Assembly (NCBI RefSeq): GCF_015163665.1
Contig: NZ_JADEUG010000017.1
Span: 1-64,000, forward strand
DNA from: Xenorhabdus sp. BG5
GTDB taxonomy: Bacteria; Pseudomonadota; Gammaproteobacteria; Enterobacterales; Enterobacteriaceae
Length of the DNA: 64,000 bases
Reading direction: 5' to 3'
Below are positions 19,358 through 29,168 of the stretch, one piece after another. How positions within the stretch are numbered: the first letter of the stretch is position 1; each line of letters begins with the position of its first letter. The notes below the pieces were generated by a model that was given only the letters and a program-made list of their open reading frames with translations, was not told where the DNA came from and did not search any database. A program made the translations under genes and the position numbers.

Positions 19358-20422
19358 TTAGTAGCCATTAAATTCATCGATTGTGACGTTAAGTGTGAGG
19401 GAAGTTCCATCGCGTAGCACAGTGACAGGAACAATACTGCCGGGACGAATCTCCGCGACCTTATCCATCGTTTCCATCGGTGAGATAGCTGGCTGGTGAT
19501 TAACGCTGGTAATGATATCTCCCACCTTGATCCCCGCTTTTTCAGCAGGACCATTGGGTGCAACCTGGAAAATGCGCAACCCCTGAATTTGATTGATATT
19601 ACTGCCTGATGAGCGAATATAGGGCAATTCTCTGGCGGTGATGCCTATATATCCCCTGATAACCCGGCCATCACGGATCAATTTTTGCATAATGGTCGTA
19701 GCCAGTTTTGTTGGAATAGCAAATCCCAGCCCTTCCGGTGTTGAACCAAACTCAGACTTATCGAACGTCAACGTATTAATACCCACTAATTCTCCTAGCG
19801 TATTGACCAAAGCGCCACCGGAGTTGCCTTGGTTAATTGACGCATCTGTTTGCAGGAAATTCTGGCGACGCGTTGGACTAAGGCCGACGCGCCCGGTTGC
19901 ACTGATAATGCCTTGTGTGATGGTTTGTCCCAAATTGTACGGATTGCCGATCGCCAACACGATATCCCCTACGTGGGCCATACGCTTAGGATTAATTGGG
20001 ATCACAGGCAAGTTTGTGGCGTTGATTTTTAAAACTGCCAGATCGGTTGGGCCATCTGAGCCGACTAACAGTGCTTCATAAAAGTGCCCATCTTGCAAGG
20101 CGACAATAATGGAAGCTGCCTTATTGATAACATGCCGATTAGTGAGGATATAGCCTTGTTCACTCATAATGACACCGGAACCTAAAGGAAGAAGTTCCCG
20201 GCTTTCATGGGAAAAACTACCCATGCTGCTGCTGTAAATATTGACTACCGCAGGAGCAGCCCGGCGGACTGCTTTGCTGAAACTGGATACGGTATCGCTG
20301 CTGTTGTTGTTATCGCTCAGGAAATTTTTTAAGCCGCTGGGACGCAGGGAAGGGATAACGCCCAGCAAAATAGCGGCAATCAATAAGCCTATGAGTATAG
20401 AGCGTAATAACTTGATCAGCAT
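19358..20422 (-). CDS. degS: Envelope stress serine protease DegS
   Basis: DegS is an inner-membrane-anchored periplasmic protease. It senses unfolded porin C-termini through its PDZ domain and makes the first cut in anti-sigma factor RseA, activating sigma-E. From the ATG at 20422 (MLIKLLRSILIG) it is 354 residues, equal to E. coli. It has an N-terminal membrane anchor, the catalytic triad in TNRHVIN, TDLAVLKI and GNSGGALV, and a single PDZ domain (IQGLRIFQVAPNGPAEKAGIKVGDII). It follows degQ with a terminator-like hairpin between the two. Confidence 0.97.
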   Translation of the reverse strand: MLIKLLRSILIGLLIAAILLGVIPSLRPSGLKNFLSDNNNSSDTVSSFSKAVRRAAPAVVNIYSSSMGSFSHESRELLPLGSGVIMSEQGYILTNRHVINKAASIIVALQDGHFYEALLVGSDGPTDLAVLKINATNLPVIPINPKRMAHVGDIVLAIGNPYNLGQTITQGIISATGRVGLSPTRRQNFLQTDASINQGNSGGALVNTLGELVGINTLTFDKSEFGSTPEGLGFAIPTKLATTIMQKLIRDGRVIRGYIGITARELPYIRSSGSNINQIQGLRIFQVAPNGPAEKAGIKVGDIITSVNHQPAISPMETMDKVAEIRPGSIVPVTVLRDGTSLTLNVTIDEFNGY

Positions 20423-20471
20423 GACATTATTCAGAATAGTAAGTGATTGAAAGAAGAATAGCATAGAAGTA

Positions 20472-20500
20472 GACAGACGCAGCATCATACTGCGTCTGTC
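20472..20500 (-). terminator. Hairpin between degQ and degS
   Basis: GACAGACGCAG (20472-20482) is perfectly complementary to 20490-20500, with a 7-base loop. On the minus strand it is followed by a T-rich stretch, so it can end the degQ transcript. It lies 12 bases past the degQ stop codon. Confidence 0.75.
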
Positions 20501-20511
20501 GTGGATATAGA

Positions 20512-21888
20512 TTAATTACGCAGTAAGAGATAAACATTATCGTCACCACGTAAGACGTTCAGTGCGATAATGGCTGGCTTCTCCTCAGTAATCTTGCGTA
20601 ATTCGCTGATATTTCGTACACGCACATTGTTGGCACCAACAATCAAGTCATCCTTTTGCAAACCCGATATTGCAGCAGGTGAGTTCGGAATAATTGAATC
20701 CACTTTGATGCCTTGGGTATTTTTTATGGCGGCATTACTCAGGGTTGCGCCTTGCAGGGCAATACTCAAGTTTTCTGCTTTTGTTGGCTCTCCATCACTA
20801 TTATCCAGTGTAACGGTGACTTCAAGAGGTTTCCCTTTGCGCAGCAGACCAATTGTGACTTCTTTGCCTGGAACTGTTGTACCAACCTTCGCGCGTAGCT
20901 CAGCAAAGCTATTAATTTTCTTGCCATCAAAGGAGATTAGGACATCCCCTGGTTTGATACCCGCTTTAGCCGCGGCCGATTTAGGCAGAACTTCGCTGAC
21001 AAATGTTCCTTGCTGTGCTTCAACATTGAGTGCCTTGGCGATGTCAGCTGTCATCTCGGTTCCTTTGATACCGAGTACGCCGCGTTTGATTTCTCCATGA
21101 GAAATAAGCTGAGCGGAAAGGACCTTAGCCATATTACTTGGGATAGCAAAACCGATACCGACGTTACCACCACTTGGTGCGAGGATGGCGGTGTTAATGC
21201 CGATCAGTTCTCCTTTCAGGTTAATTAATGCACCACCAGAGTTACCGCGGTTAATAGGGGCATCGGTCTGGATAAAGTTTTCCAAACCTTCCAGATTCAG
21301 GCCGCTACGGCCAAGAGCAGAAATGATCCCAGATGTGACAGTTTGCCCCAAGCCAAATGGGTTACCGATGGCAATAGCATAATCTCCGACGCGCAGTTGG
21401 TCGGAGTCAGCGAACTTGATGGCAGTCAGATTTTTAGCATCGTTCAATTGTAAAAGAGCAATGTCGGTTTGTGGATCACGTCCAAGAAGTTTTGCTGAGT
21501 ATTCACGGCCATCATTTAATTGAACGCGTATTTTATTTGCATTATTAATGACATGACTATTGGTCAATACATAACCTTTATTGGCATCAATAATTACCCC
21601 AGAACCTAACCCTGTGAATGGACGTTTTCTTGGTTCTTGCGGGGGAAATGCTGGCCCAAAGAAGAATTGGAAATCGTCAGGTAACTGGAGCTGTTGGCTT
21701 TGTACTTCTGTACCTGAAACATGAACAGTGACAACAGAAGGCAGCACTTTTTCCAGCATGGGAGCGAGGCTGGGTAATTCTTGAGCGGTCGCAGCAGGTA
21801 GGGCTGCATTACTTACCATTGGAACTGAAGCTAAAGATAGTCCGATACTAATAGCGAGTGTGCTGAGCAATGTATTTTTTCTTTTCAT
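20512..21888 (-). CDS. degQ: Periplasmic serine endoprotease DegQ (HtrA family)
   Basis: DegQ is a periplasmic protease/chaperone of the HtrA family. The 458-residue precursor has a signal peptide ending near MVSNAALPA, the protease domain with catalytic residues in LTNSHVIN (His), TDIALLQL (Asp) and RGNSGGALI (Ser), and two PDZ domains (about residues 290-370 and 390-455). The short Q-linker region around FFFGPAFPPQEPRKRPF corresponds to the LA loop. The length and tandem position with degS favour DegQ over DegP. Confidence 0.95.
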   Translation of the reverse strand: MKRKNTLLSTLAISIGLSLASVPMVSNAALPAATAQELPSLAPMLEKVLPSVVTVHVSGTEVQSQQLQLPDDFQFFFGPAFPPQEPRKRPFTGLGSGVIIDANKGYVLTNSHVINNANKIRVQLNDGREYSAKLLGRDPQTDIALLQLNDAKNLTAIKFADSDQLRVGDYAIAIGNPFGLGQTVTSGIISALGRSGLNLEGLENFIQTDAPINRGNSGGALINLKGELIGINTAILAPSGGNVGIGFAIPSNMAKVLSAQLISHGEIKRGVLGIKGTEMTADIAKALNVEAQQGTFVSEVLPKSAAAKAGIKPGDVLISFDGKKINSFAELRAKVGTTVPGKEVTIGLLRKGKPLEVTVTLDNSDGEPTKAENLSIALQGATLSNAAIKNTQGIKVDSIIPNSPAAISGLQKDDLIVGANNVRVRNISELRKITEEKPAIIALNVLRGDDNVYLLLRN

Positions 21889-22151
21889 GAATACGTTCTC
21901 TTAATACCTAAGCTAGAAAAGGAAATTGTGCTTAAGAGACCTGTCCTGTCAAGGCGTTGCTACCTTGGAAATCACTTATTCCAGGGGATTAGATAGGCCT
22001 TAAGCATCATTGTTTCAATGCTGTTATGACTCTCAATTATTCAGCAAAGTTCACTAATAAAGTCGTTTCAATGCGTTTCTTTACAGGTATTTACGTGAAT
22101 CAAAAATAAAAAACAAAAATATTTCCATTGGATGAAGGGCACGAAAGGGGG
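21889..22151. other. degQ leader and intergenic region
   Basis: No gene is seen here. An 8-bp inverted repeat TGCTTAAG (21929-21936) / CTTAAGCA (21999-22006) encloses a second inverted pair (CCTTGGAA / TTCCAGG). The degQ messenger leader could therefore be structured. No promoter can be assigned with confidence. Confidence 0.35.
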
Positions 22152-22177
22152 GCCGTGGTAGCTATTATTACCACGGC
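22152..22177 (-). terminator. Hairpin downstream of zapG
   Basis: GCCGTGGTA (22152-22160) pairs with TACCACGGC (22169-22177), 9 bp with an 8-base loop, 12 bases after the zapG stop. The T tract on the minus strand is poor. Confidence 0.6.
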
Positions 22178-22189
22178 AAAGTGTATTAA

Positions 22190-22588
22190 TTATTTATCTT
22201 GGATCGGACGGAACAGACCAGATGCACCTTCAGAATAATCCCGTGGAGGCGTGTTAGTCGTCACTTTATTTGTCTCAGTTTCGGATTCGCTTAGACGATA
22301 ATTGAAAGGATTATCCTGTACTGGCATGTTGGGCATCAGTTCATTGGAACTTTTCGCCATGTGCTGATACAACTGACGGTAATCGTGTGCCATATTGTCA
22401 AGTAATTCAGCGCTACGGGCGAAATGGCTGACCAGCTCTTTGCGGTACTCTTCCAATTCAGCCCGATTTTTCTCCAATTCCGTCTGTAGGGCATTTTGTT
22501 GGCGTAGCTTTGAGCTGCCAAAGCGGACAGCCAGCGCGCCGACGATAAAACCGATGATTAATCCGATCAGGGCATATTCCCAAGTCAT
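22190..22588 (-). CDS. zapG: Cell division/envelope protein ZapG (YhcB, DUF1043)
   Basis: ZapG is an inner-membrane protein with a cytoplasmic coiled coil. It contacts divisome and elongasome proteins and helps balance envelope growth. From the ATG at 22588 (AGGAG ribosome site) the product is 132 residues. It has an N-terminal membrane helix MTWEYALIGLIIGFIVGALA, a coiled coil about residues 25-65, the invariant ELVSHFARSAELLDNMAHDYRQLYQHMA, and the C-terminal PRDYSEGASGLFRP. It sits beside zapE in the divergent orientation, as in E. coli. Confidence 0.96.
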   Translation of the reverse strand: MTWEYALIGLIIGFIVGALAVRFGSSKLRQQNALQTELEKNRAELEEYRKELVSHFARSAELLDNMAHDYRQLYQHMAKSSNELMPNMPVQDNPFNYRLSESETETNKVTTNTPPRDYSEGASGLFRPIQDK

Positions 22589-22639
22589 GGCAACTCCTTT
22601 AGTAACATCGTTATTCTGCAATATTGTTTCTGCAATGTT

Positions 22640-22704
22640 CTAGAGCGTTATCCCATTAGGCAGTTCTGTTTACAAGGATATACAACTATTGGGATAGGCT
22701 CTTG
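22640..22704. repeat. Imperfect inverted repeat, possible decayed mobile end pair
   Basis: AGAGCGTTATCCCATTAG on the left mirrors CTATTGGGATAGGCTCT on the right (about 14 of 17 positions pair), with a spacer of about 26 bases. It lies in the 438-base gap between zapG and zapE. It could be a folded RNA or a remnant of a small inverted-repeat element; no clean flanking duplication was found. Confidence 0.4.
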
Positions 22705-22893
22705 GTTCATGATGACCACTATAACCGTTAATTTAGTCAGAGTGGAATATTGATTATTAATTAATTCATTTATCTGTAATCTAATAGATTAATTTTATAC
22801 AGATTTACCAAAGTAGGTAGGCAAAATCATATCCCTCAATTCACAGTAGTGGGCATTGGTATAGTTCTTATTGGTAAATTATTATACTAATCT

Positions 22894-22976
22894 AACTTCA
22901 AGAGGCGTGTGATTTCTCCCCGCAAAGCGGAAAAAATCAGGTTTCATATCGTGTTGTAAATTGCAACTTGAAGTTT
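22894..22976. repeat. Small palindromic repeat with AACTTCAAG ends
   Basis: AACTTCAAG (22894-22902) mirrors CTTGAAGTT (22968-22976). The interior holds a CCGC-AAA-GCGG hairpin. The ends share the TTCAAGTT core with the ERIC-like element at 53325-53464, suggesting a related or deleted family member. It lies about 50 bases upstream of zapE. Confidence 0.45.
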
Positions 22977-23026
22977 AATGCGTATATACGTACTGAGGAT
23001 AAAAAACTTTAAGGATTGTTATTTTG

Positions 23027-24154
23027 ATGGCACCGATTACACCTTCATCTCTCTATCAATCAGCACTGTCTGATGGTCAGTATCAACCTGACGAAGTACA
23101 GCGCAAGACGGTTGAACGCCTTGATCTTATTCATAGCGACCTCATCAATGCTCAACCGCGTCCTACTCCGCAAGCTAATGGACTGAAAGACATATTGGGT
23201 AAATTGTTTGGTCGGCAAACGTCTGTGCCATTCCGCCCTGTTCAGGGGCTTTATATGTGGGGCGGGGTCGGGCGTGGCAAAACGTGGCTGATGGATATGT
23301 TTTACCAAAGTTTACCCACTGAGCGAAAACTGCGTCTCCATTTCCACCGTTTCATGCTACGAGTACATGAAGAGTTAACAACGTTACAAGGCCATGAAGA
23401 TCCTTTGGAGATAATCGCTGATGGGTTCAAGGCACAGACGGATATACTCTGTTTTGATGAGTTTTTTGTGTCCGATATTACGGATGCTATGCTCCTCGGC
23501 ACCTTGCTGGAAGCCTTATTTGCCCGAGGAATTGCCCTGGTGGCGACATCCAATATCCCGCCTGATGAGTTATACCGAAATGGATTGCAGCGCGCACGAT
23601 TTCTGCCAGCCATTGAACTGATCAAAAAATATTGTGACGTGATGAATGTCGATGCCGGTATCGATTATCGCCTACGGACATTAACACAGGCCCATCTCTA
23701 TTTGACGCCATTGTCAGAGGAGAATCGACAGGAGATGCGTCATATGTTTCTGCGTTTGGCCGGGCGAGAAGGGGAGCCGAATCCAATATTGGAGATCAAT
23801 CATCGCAATATGCCTGCAATCAGTAGTGTTGATGGGGTATTGGCAATCCATTTCAAAACATTGTGTGAAGATCCGCGTAGTCAACTCGACTATATTGCTT
23901 TGTCAAAACTTTATCATTCGGTTTTGTTGCACGATATGCCGATCATGACGGCATTAAATGAAAATGCCGCCCGGCGTTTCATTGCCTTGGTGGATGAATT
24001 CTATGAGCGCCAGGTAAAACTTATCATTAATGCCGACGCGCCGATGGAACTGATTTATCAGGGTGAGTTGTTGACGTTTGAATATCAACGTTGCCTGTCT
24101 CGCTTGCAAGAAATGCAAAGTGAGGAATACCTGAAACTTCCACATTTACCCTGA
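23027..24154 (+). CDS. zapE: Cell division ATPase ZapE
   Basis: ZapE (YhcM, AFG1-like) is a P-loop ATPase that modulates FtsZ rings under stress. The 375-residue product equals the E. coli length. It has Walker A GGVGRGKTWLMD, Walker B LCFDEFFVSDITDAMLLG, sensor VATSNIPPDELYRNGLQRARFLPAI and the C-terminal EARRF-like block (AARRFIALVDEFYER). The ATG at 23027 is used rather than the preceding TTG. It is divergent from zapG. Confidence 0.97.
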   Translation: MAPITPSSLYQSALSDGQYQPDEVQRKTVERLDLIHSDLINAQPRPTPQANGLKDILGKLFGRQTSVPFRPVQGLYMWGGVGRGKTWLMDMFYQSLPTERKLRLHFHRFMLRVHEELTTLQGHEDPLEIIADGFKAQTDILCFDEFFVSDITDAMLLGTLLEALFARGIALVATSNIPPDELYRNGLQRARFLPAIELIKKYCDVMNVDAGIDYRLRTLTQAHLYLTPLSEENRQEMRHMFLRLAGREGEPNPILEINHRNMPAISSVDGVLAIHFKTLCEDPRSQLDYIALSKLYHSVLLHDMPIMTALNENAARRFIALVDEFYERQVKLIINADAPMELIYQGELLTFEYQRCLSRLQEMQSEEYLKLPHLP

Positions 24155-24190
24155 TTCTTTCGTCCTTTGGGATAATTATTGAATTTGGGG

Positions 24191-24219
24191 TCGATTTTTT
24201 ACGATGAGTTCTCTATAAT
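24191..24219 (+). promoter_or_regulatory. Probable promoter of rplM-rpsI
   Basis: A consensus -10 hexamer TATAAT lies at 24214-24219, with a weak -35 candidate (TCGATT) 17 bases upstream. It is about 174 bases before rplM, leaving a long leader. In E. coli the rplM leader mediates autoregulation by L13; a similar role here is inference. Confidence 0.5.
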
Positions 24220-24386
24220 CTTGCGACCCCACGTTACAGCAGGATTTTTTATTTCCCAAAAAACTTGCATTAGTGCCGGCATAGGCTATTCGAAGGGGTA
24301 GGTTTGCTGGACATGAGTCGTGTGAACCTCAAAAAACAGTTTCTGAACATCGAGTGTTCACCAACGTGTAACTTATAATTGGGTAA

Positions 24387-24821
<435 letters not shown>

Positions 24822-24833
24822 TCGGGATTATAG

Positions 24834-25229
<396 letters not shown>

Positions 25230-25263
25230 TTTATTGCCACAACTGTGGCAGTGGGTTAAAGTT

Positions 25264-25294
25264 AAAAACCCGTCATTTTTATGGCGGGTTTTTT
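25264..25294 (+). terminator. Rho-independent terminator of rplM-rpsI
   Basis: AAAAACCCGTCAT pairs with ATGGCGGGTTTTTT (about 12 bp with one G-T pair) around a short T loop, followed directly by T-rich sequence. Confidence 0.85.
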
Positions 25295-25655
25295 ATTCCT
25301 TCAAATTTTCACTCTTCGATAATTCTCTGTTTTTGGCAAAAAAATAGCATTTTTGAGAAATAAATTCCCAGACTCTAATATTTCATCATTAATTCTCAAT
25401 GTACTTCCCCACAAAATGTGCAAAATCTGGTAGACTAGTAACAATTTTTTGCCTTATCCATGAGTTTGCCCGATTTGGCAGAGGTAAAATATGCCCTAAG
25501 ATATTTTCTTGTTACAGCCAATAAAGCAGTCACCGGAAGATAAAGGGGGATACCTCGGATAATAAGTGCGGAACAGGATGAGAATATGAGCGAGAATAGC
25601 CGCTATTCATTGAAGGGCTGTTCGTTCCTTTTTTTAGATAAACTTGGAGGTTTTC
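25295..25655 (+). promoter_or_regulatory. Long upstream region of sspA
   Basis: The 361 bases hold no annotated gene. A small palindrome GAATAGCCGCTATTC lies near 25593-25607. A short reading frame starting at ATG 25585 has an AGGATGAGA site and runs 44 codons, overlapping sspA out of frame. It could be a leader peptide or chance. The sspAB promoter should be here but was not resolved. Confidence 0.3.
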
Positions 25656-26297
25656 ATGGCTGTCGCTGCCAACAAACGTTCGGTAATGACTCTGTTTTCC
25701 GGCCCGACCGACATTTTTAGCCATCAAGTGAGAATTGTACTGGCGGAAAAAGGGGTCAGCGTAGAGATTGAACACGTTGAAGCGGGTAATTTGCCTCAGG
25801 ATTTGATTGATTTGAATCCTTATCAATCTGTTCCTACTCTCGTTGATCGTGAGCTGACCCTGTATGATTCTCGCATCATTATGGAATATCTGGATGAACG
25901 TTTTCCGCATCCACCACTCATGCCTGTGTATCCTGTCGCACGAGGCTCCAGCCGTCTGATGATGCATAGAATTGAAAAAGATTGGTATTCCCTGATGTAC
26001 AAAATTCAGGATGGAAGTGTTCAGGAAGCGAATGCTGCACGTAAACAGCTTGCTGAAGAATTACTGGCGATTGGGCCAATTTTCAGAGAAATGCCGTTCT
26101 TCATGAGTGAAGAGTTCAGCTTGGTGGATTGTTATTTATCTCCACTACTGTGGCGTTTGCCTGTCTTGGGTGTTGAGTTGTCAGGACCAGGTGCTAAAGA
26201 TCTTCAAGTCTATATGCAGCGTGTATTTGAACGTGACGCATTCTTGGCCTCGTTGACGGAAGTCGAACGTGAAATGCGTTTACAATCACGGAGTTAA
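25656..26297 (+). CDS. sspA: Stringent starvation protein A
   Basis: SspA is an RNA-polymerase-associated protein with a glutathione-S-transferase fold. It is needed for stationary-phase acid tolerance and, in phages and pathogens, for activation of specific promoters. The 213-residue product starts MAVAANKRSVMTLFSGPTD and carries QVRIVLAEKGV, the conserved surface PHPPLMPVYPVARG and the C-terminal RVFERDAFLASLTEVEREMR. The GGAGG ribosome site decides the ATG at 25656. It is directly upstream of sspB. Confidence 0.98.
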   Translation: MAVAANKRSVMTLFSGPTDIFSHQVRIVLAEKGVSVEIEHVEAGNLPQDLIDLNPYQSVPTLVDRELTLYDSRIIMEYLDERFPHPPLMPVYPVARGSSRLMMHRIEKDWYSLMYKIQDGSVQEANAARKQLAEELLAIGPIFREMPFFMSEEFSLVDCYLSPLLWRLPVLGVELSGPGAKDLQVYMQRVFERDAFLASLTEVEREMRLQSRS

Positions 26298-26300
26298 TAT

Positions 26301-26798
26301 ATGGAGATGACTCAAATGTCTCCACGCCGCCCCTATCTACTACGGGCACATTATGAATGGCTGTTGGATAATGATATGACCCCGCATATTGTTGTGGATG
26401 TTAACTTTTATGGCGTTAACGTTCCGATGGAATATGCACAAAATGGGCAAATTATCTTGAATATCTCACCGCGAGCGGTTGGTAATTTGCAATTGACGAA
26501 CGATGAAGTGAGATTTAATGCCCGATTTGGTGGTGTTGGACGTCAAGTGACTGTTCCAATGGCGGCTGTGATTGCGGTTTATGCCCGTGAAAATGGCGCA
26601 GGAATGATGTTTGAGCCAGAACTTGCCTATGACGCGGATAGTATTGAGTCAGAAAAAACGGATATGCCAGTAGCGGATAATCTGGTGCATATCCACAATA
26701 GTAAGCATAGTAGAAAAGCATCTCATGATGATGATTCTCCAGATGACGAACCACCTCAACCGCCAAAAGGCCGCCCAACTTTGCGCGTCGTAAAATAA
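26301..26798 (+). CDS. sspB: ClpXP adaptor protein SspB
   Basis: SspB binds ssrA-tagged proteins and delivers them to ClpXP. The 165-residue product has the tag-binding domain (SPRRPYLLRAHYEWLLDN, HIVVDVNFYGVNVPMEYA, LNISPRAVGNLQLTNDEVRFNARFGG). It then has a flexible acidic linker (HDDDSPDDEPPQPP) and the ClpX-binding XB peptide LRVVK at the end. It follows sspA by 3 bases and is co-transcribed with it. Confidence 0.98.
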   Translation: MEMTQMSPRRPYLLRAHYEWLLDNDMTPHIVVDVNFYGVNVPMEYAQNGQIILNISPRAVGNLQLTNDEVRFNARFGGVGRQVTVPMAAVIAVYARENGAGMMFEPELAYDADSIESEKTDMPVADNLVHIHNSKHSRKASHDDDSPDDEPPQPPKGRPTLRVVK

Positions 26799-26811
26799 TT
26801 GTTCAAAGCTC

Positions 26812-26870
26812 ATATCCAATAGATTTCAAGTTGTAATCAGCAAGACCGCAGCTTGGAGGCCGAAGGGGAT
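26812..26870. repeat. One-ended relic of an ERIC-like repeat
   Basis: ATATCCAATAGATTTCAAGTTG at the left edge matches the terminal motif of the ERIC-like element at 53325-53464. No matching right end occurs before the next terminator. It is probably a truncated copy. Confidence 0.45.
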
Positions 26871-26878
26871 TCGTGAAA

Positions 26879-26906
26879 AATAAAGGAGACATTGATCTCC
26901 TTTATT
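26879..26906. terminator. Bidirectional terminator between sspB and a convergent gene
   Basis: AATAAAGGAGA (26879-26889) pairs perfectly with TCTCCTTTATT (26896-26906), 11 bp with a 6-base loop and A/T-rich flanks. It can end sspB on one strand and the 26922-27428 gene on the other. Confidence 0.8.
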
Positions 26907-26921
26907 CTTAGCAAATTAGTG

Positions 26922-27428
26922 CTACATGTAACTAAATACTCTCTCAAATTCCCATATACAGGCTTCAATATTATATTGGTTTTTTCCTCTATTAGACTGT
27001 TCCGCTGCTCTTAGGCTATTGATTATTTTCTTAGCAAATGATCTCTGTTGGCTCAGTCCTTTGATCGTTGGCGGCATATTGCAGATATCAGTGAATGAGA
27101 GAGTGCGGTGTGCTTTTGTCAGTGATAATACCTCTACAGGATTTTCAATTAAAGCAACTGATAAAGCATTAATAATTTGCCGGGAAAATTCTGGATGGAT
27201 ATTAGGGGATAGCTTAAAGGCAACTTGCAGCCATTGTTTATCACCAGTTGCAATATTCTGGATAATTTTGTCTTTTTTATATTCTGCGTTTATCTCTGCC
27301 ACAACAGAATTTACTCCTCTTTCTTGTACTTGTTGCATAATTTCGGCGGGAGTAGAGAATCTGGCAAGTGAGGGCAAGCTTGCTAAGGATATAAAAGAGA
27401 AGAAGAGTATCCGGGGAAGTAAGCGCAT
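26922..27428 (-). CDS. Small exported protein of unknown function
   Basis: I do not recognise this family. The 168-residue product begins with a typical signal peptide (MRLLPRILFFSFISLASLPSLA, cleavage likely after ALA-like PSLARF), so it is probably periplasmic. The mature part is mainly helical, with the segment STPAEIMQQVQERGVNSVVAEINAEY and a later PVEVLSLTKAHRTLSFTDICNMPP. It contains two cysteines (DICNMPP and IEACIWEF), which could form a disulfide. It lies between sspB and gltD, convergent with sspB, and is more AT-rich than its neighbours. It has its own terminator. No enzymatic motif is visible. Confidence 0.75.
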   Translation of the reverse strand: MRLLPRILFFSFISLASLPSLARFSTPAEIMQQVQERGVNSVVAEINAEYKKDKIIQNIATGDKQWLQVAFKLSPNIHPEFSRQIINALSVALIENPVEVLSLTKAHRTLSFTDICNMPPTIKGLSQQRSFAKKIINSLRAAEQSNRGKNQYNIEACIWEFERVFSYM

Positions 27429-27525
27429 ATATTTCTACCTATTATTATCACTTTAATAATTTTTTATTTCATATCTATTTAATCAGTTCTGCTAAGCAAT
27501 TTTCTCTTCGAAAAAAACAGATCTT

Positions 27526-27565
27526 ATTGCCGTATTACGGTATTGCACTATTGCTGTATTGCTAT
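27526..27565. repeat. Five tandem degenerate 8-bp units (ATTGCYRT)
   Basis: ATTGCCGT, ATTACGGT, ATTGCACT, ATTGCTGT and ATTGCTAT follow one another without gaps. They lie about 100 bases upstream of the exported unknown gene, in a 311-base gap that otherwise shows only the gltD terminator. The array could be a protein-binding array or a small microsatellite. Confidence 0.55.
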
Positions 27566-27694
27566 AATGAGCAGGAGATTAAATCGATATATTTAACTTT
27601 AGGATATAAGAGTAGTCGCATAAATCCCAAAAATACAACTAATCTGGAAGTAAAAGAAAATAAAAAAATGGTGAGATTTTTATTTTGTGAGAGC

Positions 27695-27718
27695 TTCTCC
27701 GACTAAAAGGTCGGAGAA
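27695..27718 (-). terminator. Terminator of gltBD
   Basis: TTCTCCGAC (27695-27703) pairs with GTCGGAGAA (27710-27718) around a 6-base loop, 21 bases after the gltD stop. On the minus strand it is followed by A/T-rich sequence. Confidence 0.65.
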
Positions 27719-27739
27719 TTCATTAAAAAAGAATTGAGT

Positions 27740-29161
<1,422 letters not shown>

Positions 29162-29168
29162 TCACTCC

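Noticed and set aside
25530-25967. 145-codon minus-strand frame
   Set aside because: It is antisense to the sspA leader and coding sequence; no protein family is visible.
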